A stretch of DNA of 11,195 nt from Bacillota bacterium (lineage in GTDB: Bacteria > Bacillota > Clostridia > Oscillospirales > Acutalibacteraceae): the NCBI GenBank assembly GCA_023420245.1, contig JAEZWL010000184.1, positions 1 to 11,195 of the forward strand, given 5' to 3'. This document shows positions 1-5,771 of the stretch, one piece after another. Each line of letters starts with the position of its first letter. Position 1 is the first letter of the stretch. A program made the position numbers and the translations under genes. Under the pieces are notes generated by a model. It saw only the letters and a list, made by a program, of their open reading frames with translations. It made no database searches and was not told the DNA's origin.

Positions 1-140
1 CGAGCCCGGAATCTCACCGTTAAGTGAGAGTGCATTGTTAGATGCACGCTGAGATGCCGCAGTATATGCGGTGAACTGGAGTGGTACCGCGGAGCTTCGC
101 CTTCGCCTCTATGAAGATAGGGGCGAAGGCTTTTTTATTT
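1..140 (+). promoter_or_regulatory. T-box riboswitch leader, 3' part (5' end cut by the window)
   Basis: The leader senses uncharged tRNA and controls read-through into ilvB. Three hairpins precede the T-box: 12-17/24-29, 30-35/42-47 and 57-61/67-71 (stem III type). The T-box core TGGTACCGCGG lies at 82-92. The canonical antiterminator can be drawn exactly: GGAG 78-81 pairs with CTCT 107-110, a seven-base bulge TGGTACC spans 82-88, and GCG 89-91 pairs with CGC 104-106. It shares bases 104-110 with the terminator at 99-130, so the two structures exclude each other. In this family the base after TGG pairs with the tRNA discriminator. Here it is T85, which calls for a discriminator A, as isoleucine, leucine and valine tRNAs usually have. 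Stem I with the specifier codon lies outside the window, so the amino acid is inferred from the downstream genes. Confidence 0.95.
99..136 (+). terminator. Intrinsic terminator of the T-box leader
   Basis: GCCTTCGCC at 99-107 pairs with GGCGAAGGC at 122-130. The stem extends through 108-111/118-121 with one G-T wobble, leaving a small loop at 112-117. A run of six T follows at 131-136. Formation of the antiterminator removes the left arm, so this is the OFF state of the riboswitch when the cognate tRNA is charged. Confidence 0.93.
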
Positions 141-171
141 CATTCAGGAAGATATTGAAGGAGGAATCAGA

Positions 172-1842
172 ATGCTGTTAACAGGAGCAGAAATTATCAT
201 GGAATGCCTGCTGGAGCAGGGCGTGGATACGGTTTTTGGGTATCCGGGGGGGAAGGTTCTCTATACTTACGACGCACTTTACAAGTATCAGGATAGAATC
301 CATCACATCCGCACGGCGCACGAGCAGGGAGCGGCACACGCTGCCGACGGCTACGCGCGCTCCAGCGGAAAGACAGGAGTCTGTATCGCGACCTCCGGTC
401 CGGGTGCGACCAATCTGGTAACCGGCATAGCCACCGCCTATATGGATTCCATCCCGATGGTGGCGATAACCGGCAATGTACCCCGCGACCTGTTGGGATC
501 AGACAGCTTTCAGGAAGTGGAAATCACCGGAATAACGATGCCTGTAACAAAGCATAATTTTTTGGTAAAGCATATTGAGAATCTGGCCGACACAATCCGC
601 AAGGCGTTTCAAATTGCCAACACAGGTCGCAAAGGTCCGGTGCTGGTGGATATTCCGCAGGATGTGACCGCACAGAAGTTTGAATATACGCCGGGCAGCC
701 CGCTTCCGCTGCCAAAGGCAGAGCTGCCCCACGCGGAGCGTTTTGAGCAGGCGGTCGAAATGATCCGCAAAAGCGAAAGACCGTTTATCTTTGCCGGCGG
801 CGGTGTTATCTCCGCACAGGCTTCTCCGGAGCTGCAGGATTTTGCCGACCGCATCGACGCGCCGGTCGCCTGTTCCCTGACGTGTCAGGGCGGTTACGAC
901 CAGTCCAGCGACCGCTACATCGGCATGCTGGGAATGCACGGGACCAATACCTCCGCTCTCGCAATCAAAAACTGTGATCTTTTGATTGCCGTAGGTACAC
1001 GCTTTTCCGACCGTGTGCTCTGCAATGCAAATCTTTTTGCAAAGCATTGCCCTATCATTCAAATTGATATCGACTCCGCCGAGTTTAACAAAAATATTGA
1101 TGTGGATTTGAAGCTGAAGGGTGACGCGAAGGATATCCTTGCCTGCTTAAACAAAGCCCTCCCGAATGAGGAGCATGAAGGCTGGATGAACAATATCAAG
1201 ACATGGAAGGTAGAGTATCCCCTTACGCAGGAAGACGCGGATTCTGAGGCGGTTATCCCCAAAGATGTTATGGAGACGCTAAGCCGCCTTACCGATTCCA
1301 AGGCTGTTATCGCAACCGAGGTCGGTCAGCACCAGTTTTGGGCAGCGCAGTTCTATACCTTCCGCGAACCGAAGCAGTTTATAACCTCGGGAGGTTTGGG
1401 AACCATGGGCTTCGGACTTGGAGCGGCTATGGGAGCTCAGGTTGCCAACCCGGAAAAACGGGTCATCAATATTGCCGGCGACGGAAGCTTCCACATGAAC
1501 TGTAACGAGCTTTCTACCGCCGCAAATTATAATATCCCGATTATCGAGCTGATTATGAACAACTCAGTGCTCGGCATGGTACGCCAGTGGCAGAAGCTTT
1601 TCTATGGCGGTCGTTTTTCACAGACTGATTTGGATAAGAACACAAATTTTGAGCTGCTGGCACAGGCGTTCGGTATGAAAGCATTTACGATTAAGACAAA
1701 AAGCGAGATCGAGCCGGTATTAAAGGAAGCGCTTTCCCTGAACGAGCCGGTTCTGATCAATTGCTATATCAGTGAGGATTTTAACGTGCTGCCCATGGTT
1801 CCGGCGGGCGGTTCGGTGGAAGATCCAATTTTGGAAATGTAG
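172..1842 (+). CDS. ilvB: Acetolactate (acetohydroxyacid) synthase large, catalytic subunit
   Basis: This thiamine diphosphate enzyme condenses two pyruvates to acetolactate (valine, leucine), or pyruvate with 2-oxobutyrate to acetohydroxybutyrate (isoleucine). The 556 residues are a normal family length. Visible marks are the N-terminal GYPGG (about 23-27), the catalytic glutamate E51 in AHEQGAAHAADGYAR, SGPGATN (about 75-81), and the ThDP/Mg motif running from GDG at 436-438 to NN at 463-464. The MVRQWQ block contains W473, matching the tryptophan that favours 2-oxobutyrate in anabolic AHAS. That, together with the neighbouring regulatory subunit, argues against a catabolic AlsS. The ATG has GGAGG at 160-164 directly upstream. 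It is the first gene under the T-box and lies 11 bp before ilvN. Confidence 0.96.
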   Translation: MLLTGAEIIMECLLEQGVDTVFGYPGGKVLYTYDALYKYQDRIHHIRTAHEQGAAHAADGYARSSGKTGVCIATSGPGATNLVTGIATAYMDSIPMVAITGNVPRDLLGSDSFQEVEITGITMPVTKHNFLVKHIENLADTIRKAFQIANTGRKGPVLVDIPQDVTAQKFEYTPGSPLPLPKAELPHAERFEQAVEMIRKSERPFIFAGGGVISAQASPELQDFADRIDAPVACSLTCQGGYDQSSDRYIGMLGMHGTNTSALAIKNCDLLIAVGTRFSDRVLCNANLFAKHCPIIQIDIDSAEFNKNIDVDLKLKGDAKDILACLNKALPNEEHEGWMNNIKTWKVEYPLTQEDADSEAVIPKDVMETLSRLTDSKAVIATEVGQHQFWAAQFYTFREPKQFITSGGLGTMGFGLGAAMGAQVANPEKRVINIAGDGSFHMNCNELSTAANYNIPIIELIMNNSVLGMVRQWQKLFYGGRFSQTDLDKNTNFELLAQAFGMKAFTIKTKSEIEPVLKEALSLNEPVLINCYISEDFNVLPMVPAGGSVEDPILEM

Positions 1843-1853
1843 GAGGAAACGTC

Positions 1854-2351
1854 ATGAGTCAATATAACAACAATGGAGAAAAAGAATATGTCCTTTCCGT
1901 TCTTGCCAGAAATAATCCGGGCGTGCTTCTTCGCATTGCCGGTCTGTTCAGCCGCCGCTACTACAATATTTTAAGCATCGTGGCGGCGCAAACCGAAAAC
2001 ACGGAATACTCCCGGATTCTAATTGTCGTTTCGGGCGATGACCGCATTGTCCGTCAGGTAGATAAACAGCTGAACAAGCTGGAGGATGTTGAGGAAGTGA
2101 ATGTACTGAATCGCGATGAAGCCGTTGTGCGGGAACATCTTTTGATGAAAGTGGAGCGCAGTCTTCAAAACAGCGAGAAGCTGGTCGAGATTGCCAATGT
2201 GTTCCGTGCAAACATTTTAAATGTGGAGCCGGATTCCATGATACTCGAGCTCACCGGTGACGCCGTTGCCATCAATTCGTTTATTGAGCTCTACAATCCG
2301 TATCATGTACTGAAAATCCTTCGCACCGGCGCAATGGCCATGATGAAATAG
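1854..2351 (+). CDS. ilvN: Acetolactate synthase small, regulatory subunit
   Basis: This is the regulatory subunit of AHAS. It activates the IlvB catalytic dimer and carries the branched-chain amino acid feedback site. The 165 residues match the usual small-subunit length. An ACT domain occupies about residues 11-86, with the typical NPGVLLRIAGLFSRRYYNI segment at about 21-39. A second ALS_ss_C-type domain follows at about 90-165. AGGAGG at 1841-1846 overlaps the ilvB stop codon and sits seven bases before the ATG, so the pair is translated in close linkage at matched levels. The family is named ilvN or ilvH depending on isozyme, and sequence alone does not separate them here. Confidence 0.94.
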   Translation: MSQYNNNGEKEYVLSVLARNNPGVLLRIAGLFSRRYYNILSIVAAQTENTEYSRILIVVSGDDRIVRQVDKQLNKLEDVEEVNVLNRDEAVVREHLLMKVERSLQNSEKLVEIANVFRANILNVEPDSMILELTGDAVAINSFIELYNPYHVLKILRTGAMAMMK

Positions 2352-2356
2352 TTTAT

Positions 2357-2370
2357 AGTCAATTGCTATA
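2357..2370 (+). repeat. Short intergenic repeat copy 1 (AGTCAATTGCTATA)
   Basis: This 14-base string lies just after the ilvN stop. It recurs with a single mismatch at 5758-5771, over the stop codon of the flippase gene. It sits in the imperfect palindrome TATAG-N7-CTATA (2354-2370). Two short copies in 11 kb may be chance or remnants of a dispersed intergenic repeat. Confidence 0.25.
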
Positions 2371-2408
2371 CTTCGGGCCGCCGAAGGCGACGGTCCCTGG
2401 CATTTTTT
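2371..2408 (+). terminator. Possible intergenic terminator or attenuator between ilvN and ilvA
   Basis: GGGCCG at 2375-2380 can pair with CGGTCCC at 2391-2397 with one bulged T. Six T follow at 2403-2408, a few bases after the stem. An alternative hairpin, CTTCGG 2371-2376 with CCGAAG 2381-2386 and a GCCG loop, uses part of the same left arm and so excludes the first. The T-run is offset from the stem, so termination is probably partial. It may lower ilvA-ridA expression relative to ilvBN. No leader peptide or ligand-binding fold was recognised. Confidence 0.4.
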
Positions 2409-2445
2409 ATGAAGCCGTATACCGCTCCCTCATGGGAAGCTATTA

Positions 2446-3666
2446 ATGTTAGGGGAAATCAACTTGCTTACACTGGATAAAGTATACCATGCCGCTTTTG
2501 TTTTAAAGGATGTCATCCGTAAAACCAATTTAATAAATGCCCCGCTCATTAACCCGGAAAGCGAAATCTATCTGAAAACCGAAAATCTTCAGATCACCGG
2601 CTCCTTTAAGGTTCGCGGGGCGTATTACAAAATATCGCAGCTTTCCGCGGAGGAAAAGGAAAAGGGCGTAATCGCCTGCTCCGCGGGCAACCACGCGCAG
2701 GGTGTGGCGCTTGCCGCGGCGAAAAACGGGATCAGGTCCCTCATCTGTATTCCGGACGGAGCCCCTATTTCCAAGGTGGAGGCGACCAAAAGCTACGGCG
2801 CGGAGGTTTGTCTGGTGAAGGGCGTCTACGACGACGCCTATAAAAAGGCATGCGAACTGCAAAAAGCGAGCGGCGCGGCGTTTATCCATCCCTTTAACGA
2901 CCCGGATGTTATTGCCGGGCAGGGAACGATCGGTCTGGAGGTTTTAAACCAGCTTCCCGATGTTGACGCTGTTATCGTTCCGGTGGGCGGCGGCGGGCTG
3001 ATTTCCGGCGTGGCTTTCGCGATCAAATCGCTGAACCCGAACTGCAAGGTGTACGGTGTTCAGGCCAGCGGGGCTGCCAGCATGGTGAAAGCGCTGGAAG
3101 ACCGGAAGGTCGAAACCCTCAAGAGCGTGTCTACATTTGCGGACGGCATCGCGGTAAAATGCCCGGGGGACCTCACCTATGATCTTTGCTCCAAATATGT
3201 GGATAAGGTGGTTACGGTAACCGACGACGAAACTGCAACGGCCATCCTTACCCTGATTGAGCAGCACAAGCTTATCGCCGAGGGCGCGGGCGCGGTCGCC
3301 GTAGCGGCCGCCATGTTCAACAAGGTGGACGTCAAAGGTAAAAAGGTGGTATGTCTTGTCTCGGGCGGTAATATCGATGTTACCATCCTTTCCCGCGTAA
3401 TCGACAGAGGACTGCTGAAAGCCGGACGCTTCGGAGAGCTTACCATCGAAATGGTGGATAAACCGGGTCAGCTTAGGGAGGTCTCTTCAATGATCGCCGA
3501 TCACGGCGCGAATGTGGTTAGCGTTCACCACGACCGTGCGGGCGAGAATACCGGAATCAATGCGTGCTATCTGCGTATCCGCATGGAAACCAGGAACCAC
3601 GAGCATATCAATCAAATCCGCAAGGCGATTACCGATGCGGGGTTCCATATTATCAGCAATAACTAA
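2446..3666 (+). CDS. ilvA: Threonine ammonia-lyase (threonine dehydratase), single C-terminal ACT form
   Basis: This PLP enzyme deaminates threonine to 2-oxobutyrate and ammonia, the first committed step to isoleucine. It supplies the second substrate of IlvBN encoded just upstream. Fold-type II marks are GSFKVRGA with the PLP lysine K55, SAGNHAQG (about 79-86), the phosphate-cradling GGGGLISG (181-188) and SGGN (307-309). An ACT domain follows from about residue 329. At 406 residues it is the short form with one ACT domain, unlike the roughly 500-residue enterobacterial IlvA. It is longer than ACT-less catabolic TdcB, so allosteric control is likely. The start is uncertain. The ATG at 2446 has a modest GGGAAG (2434-2439), while an in-frame TTG at 2464 has AGGGGA (2451-2456) seven bases upstream and gives the family-like MLTLDKVY start. 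Confidence 0.94.
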   Translation: MLGEINLLTLDKVYHAAFVLKDVIRKTNLINAPLINPESEIYLKTENLQITGSFKVRGAYYKISQLSAEEKEKGVIACSAGNHAQGVALAAAKNGIRSLICIPDGAPISKVEATKSYGAEVCLVKGVYDDAYKKACELQKASGAAFIHPFNDPDVIAGQGTIGLEVLNQLPDVDAVIVPVGGGGLISGVAFAIKSLNPNCKVYGVQASGAASMVKALEDRKVETLKSVSTFADGIAVKCPGDLTYDLCSKYVDKVVTVTDDETATAILTLIEQHKLIAEGAGAVAVAAAMFNKVDVKGKKVVCLVSGGNIDVTILSRVIDRGLLKAGRFGELTIEMVDKPGQLREVSSMIADHGANVVSVHHDRAGENTGINACYLRIRMETRNHEHINQIRKAITDAGFHIISNN

Positions 3667-3684
3667 GCGATAAGGAGAATCGAA

Positions 3685-4062
3685 ATGTTTCAAGTTATTT
3701 CTACCAAAGACGCTCCGGCGGCAATCGGTCCGTATTCTCAGGCAATCGTGGCCAACGGGATGCTTTTTGCCAGCGGCCAGATTCCGATTGTTCCGGCAAC
3801 GGGCGAAATTGCACAGGGCGATATCACGGTTCAGGCGGAGCAGGTGATGAAAAATATCGGCGCAGTCCTTTCCGCTGCGGGAACCGGCTTTGAAAAAGTC
3901 GTGAAGACCACCTGCTTTTTAGCCGATATGTCCGACTTCGCCGCCTTCAACGCAACGTATGAGAAGTATTTTATCGGCAAGCCGGCACGCTCCTGCGTTG
4001 CGGTAAAGCAGCTTCCCAAAAATGTGCTGGTCGAAGTGGAAGTCATTGCCCTGGCTGAATGA
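3685..4062 (+). CDS. ridA: RidA family 2-iminobutanoate/2-iminopropanoate deaminase
   Basis: This protein hydrolyses the reactive enamine/imine products of PLP dehydratases such as IlvA. It prevents damage to PLP enzymes and speeds release of 2-oxobutyrate. The 125 residues are the standard RidA (YjgF/YER057c/UK114) length. Visible family marks are IGPYSQA (about 14-20), ASGQIP (about 29-34), and the C-terminal PARSCVAVKQLPKNVLVEVE. R102 matches the substrate carboxylate-binding arginine and E118 the conserved acidic residue of active RidA proteins. AAGGAG lies at 3672-3677, eight bases ahead of the ATG. The gene begins 18 bp after ilvA, so the dehydratase and its clean-up enzyme are co-transcribed. 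It is the last gene of the operon. Confidence 0.95.
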   Translation: MFQVISTKDAPAAIGPYSQAIVANGMLFASGQIPIVPATGEIAQGDITVQAEQVMKNIGAVLSAAGTGFEKVVKTTCFLADMSDFAAFNATYEKYFIGKPARSCVAVKQLPKNVLVEVEVIALAE

Positions 4063-4078
4063 GAGCAGAAGATATTAT

Positions 4079-4122
4079 AAGCAAGCAAGGAGGAGACATT
4101 GCGTCTCCTCCTTGCTTGCTTT
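4079..4122. terminator. 19-bp perfect hairpin between convergent transcription units
   Basis: Bases 4079-4097 and 4103-4121 are perfectly complementary over 19 bp, with a five-base ATTGC loop. The site lies 17 bp after the ridA stop and 33 bp beyond the end of the convergent CmpB-family gene. Only a short T run (4120-4122) follows on the + strand. The - strand side reads TT then AT-rich sequence. It is most simply a bidirectional terminator serving both operons. Confidence 0.8.
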
Positions 4123-4154
4123 CATCCGAAAACGCCCGTCGCACCGGGAGCTTC

Positions 4155-4961
4155 CTATTTCCTTTTGATGTTTTGTGCTCTGCTTTTGATGGATTCTTTC
4201 AGACGCTGGAGGGACTCGTTGTTGGATATCGATTTCATCGTTGGGAAAGCGTCTACAATGCGGCGCTGAAAGAATTTGACGTTTGTTTCAATTTTATCCT
4301 TCTTTTCAAACTGGAGCTTCAGGAAGGCCCTGGTGTCGTCGTCAAACAGGTTCCCGATTTTTGCTTGAATACTTTCAAGGGTATCCGCTGTATACGAGGA
4401 AGCCCGTTCCTTGATCGAATCCAGAACCTGCTGAAGCTCCTCCAGCTTCCCGTTCAGCTGCAGGGCGGCATGTACCGATACGACCGTATCAAAGAGAAAG
4501 TAGAGCATACACAGGATGCTAAGATAAGGCAGAAGCTTGTCCGGAATCGAGCCAATCAGATACATCACAACCGGATGAATAAAAACGACTCCGACCAGAC
4601 ACATCAGACCAAATAAAAGAGAATTCTGCAAGCAAATCCGACCTTTGATATTAAACCGAAGGTCAGAATAATCCCAGTAAGTTGTATGGAATATCTTTTC
4701 CAAAACATAACCGGTCAGGTATTCCAGCGATGTGGTAATCGCGACGCCCGCGAAATAGAGAATCAGCCAGTTTTCCTTAAACGGAGAAAGCAGCGAAATG
4801 ACAACGACCGCCCCAATACCGTAGATCGGGCAAAACGGACCGGTCAAAAAGCCGCGGTTGATAAATTTTCGCGCCGGAACGGAACAGAAAATACTTTCGG
4901 TAAGCCACCCTAAAAAGCTGTATATGGTAAAAACCAAAAACAATACCCAGAAGTTATTCAT
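4155..4961 (-). CDS. CmpB-family (putative ABC-transporter type IV, PF06541) membrane protein
   Basis: The protein has about five hydrophobic segments in its first 165 residues (about 4-20, 45-60, 66-86, 112-135, 143-165). A polar, probably cytoplasmic helical tail of about 100 residues follows. Family-typical blocks are IYSFLGWLTESIF near the N terminus, RGFLTGPFCPIYGIGA (about 36-51), LEYLTGYVLEKIFHTTYWDYSD (about 79-100) and FNIKGRICL (about 103-111). The family is common in Clostridia and is named for transport, but no ATPase or binding protein is nearby, so its role is unknown. The longest frame opens at 4976 without a ribosome binding site. The ATG at 4961 has AGAGG six bases upstream and is preferred. 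It follows the methyltransferase gene on the same strand and may be read with it. Confidence 0.85.
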   Translation of the reverse strand: MNNFWVLFLVFTIYSFLGWLTESIFCSVPARKFINRGFLTGPFCPIYGIGAVVVISLLSPFKENWLILYFAGVAITTSLEYLTGYVLEKIFHTTYWDYSDLRFNIKGRICLQNSLLFGLMCLVGVVFIHPVVMYLIGSIPDKLLPYLSILCMLYFLFDTVVSVHAALQLNGKLEELQQVLDSIKERASSYTADTLESIQAKIGNLFDDDTRAFLKLQFEKKDKIETNVKFFQRRIVDAFPTMKSISNNESLQRLKESIKSRAQNIKRK

Positions 4962-5013
4962 CATGTACCTCTTCATTATTACATCTATAAAATAAGTAAG
5001 ATTATTGCAAGAG

Positions 5014-5634
5014 TTATACGCTTTTAATCATTTCAATTACCTGAGTATAATCACATTTTTCTTCATTTATAACCATGAGAGAAAATTTTTCCGCATATTT
5101 TTTAATGTCTAATCTCAAAAAATCTTGAAAGCCCTTTGGCTCTAACAGCTTAATAACCGAAAACAAAGGTCTTTGAATTAATTTTTTAGGCTTGTCCCAC
5201 TCAATGATAAGTATTTTCCCTTTCTTCCGTAATACTCTTTTTGATTCGTTCATTATTTTATGTCTGATTTCCTCATCAATTTCATGTAAAACCAATGAAA
5301 TAATAACAACGTCAAAGGAACTATCTTCAAAAATCGTATTTGTGGCGTCCATGACAAGGGTTTTAATATTTTTAATTCCTCTCGCATTAATTTTCTGTTC
5401 GGCAAGTGCCAGCATATCCTTAGACAAATCGATTCCGATAATTTCGGCGTTTGGTCTGTTTTCCGCAATAAGAATACTGTTTTCAGCCGTTCCAACGCAG
5501 ATTTCCAATATTTTTGTTTTATCGTCAGGGATTCGTTTAAGCATAGCTGTTCGTGGGCTTGTGTTTGGATTGTTGAAAAATAAAACATCAAGTAAGCCGT
5601 AAAATTTAGAGACAACCTTATACTGTAAATTCAT
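5014..5634 (-). CDS. Class I SAM-dependent methyltransferase (Methyltransf_11/25 type)
   Basis: The 206-residue Rossmann-fold methyltransferase has an unknown acceptor. Motif I is ILEICVGTAE (about 43-52), where the usual DxGxGxG is altered to EICVGTAE. IIGIDLS (about 65-71) holds the ribose-binding aspartate, VMDAT (about 95-99) is the adenine-side acidic motif, FDVVIISLVLHEI (about 107-119) is motif IV, and RKKGKILIIEW (about 136-146) is motif V. This resembles the UbiE/phospholipid-type methyltransferase group, but no specific substrate is assigned. The frame is open to an ATG at 5676. The ATG at 5634 is preferred because AAAGGA lies six bases upstream, against eleven for the weaker site of the longer form. 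Codon use is markedly AT-rich compared with the genes on either side, which suggests acquisition or a distinct evolutionary history. Confidence 0.85.
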   Translation of the reverse strand: MNLQYKVVSKFYGLLDVLFFNNPNTSPRTAMLKRIPDDKTKILEICVGTAENSILIAENRPNAEIIGIDLSKDMLALAEQKINARGIKNIKTLVMDATNTIFEDSSFDVVIISLVLHEIDEEIRHKIMNESKRVLRKKGKILIIEWDKPKKLIQRPLFSVIKLLEPKGFQDFLRLDIKKYAEKFSLMVINEEKCDYTQVIEMIKSV

Positions 5635-5721
5635 ATATTTTCCTTTAGCCAAAATAATTTTTTCTTTACGAACCATTACCGATTTTACCCCTTACAATAT
5701 GGTAAAGTAAAGATATGATAT

Positions 5722-5758
5722 AGTTTATCGTTTCAGGTTTCGTTTGTCAAACGATAAA
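5722..5758 (-). promoter_or_regulatory. Promoter with overlapping operator-like inverted repeats upstream of the methyltransferase
   Basis: Read on the - strand, a perfect -35 TTGACA (5750-5745) is followed after exactly 17 bp by a -10-like TAAACT (5727-5722, 4 of 6 consensus). The -35 is the centre of TCGTTTGACAAACGA (5754-5740), a palindrome with six-base arms. A second AAACGA lies 12 bases further on in the spacer. The outer arms TTTATCGTTT (5724-5733) and AAACGATAAA (5749-5758) are also perfectly complementary. Half-sites covering the -35 and spacer are what a TetR-type repressor operator would look like. No regulator gene is in the window. The stem is AT-rich and lacks a T-run on the - strand, so it is not a terminator. 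Confidence 0.6.
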
Positions 5759-5771
5759 GTCAATCGCTATA
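5758..5771 (+). repeat. Short intergenic repeat copy 2 (AGTCAATCGCTATA)
   Basis: This copy differs by one base from 2357-2370. It overlaps the stop codon of the flippase gene (complement of 5767-5769) and abuts the outer arm of the operator-like repeat. Confidence 0.25.

Noticed and set aside
499..1062. 187-residue open frame on the - strand within ilvB
   Set aside because: It is antisense to conserved AHAS sequence with no recognisable domain or translation signal.
4059..4616. Open frame on the + strand overlapping the ridA stop by ATGA, suggestive of translational coupling
   Set aside because: It runs through the terminator hairpin at 4079-4121 and then antisense to the well-supported CmpB-family gene. 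Its product resembles no family and reflects the reverse complement of membrane-protein codons.
5724..5758. 10-bp inverted repeat considered as a rho-independent terminator for the flippase gene
   Set aside because: The stem is AT-rich with a 15-base loop and lacks a T-run on the - strand. The embedded TTGACA and half-sites fit a promoter/operator better.
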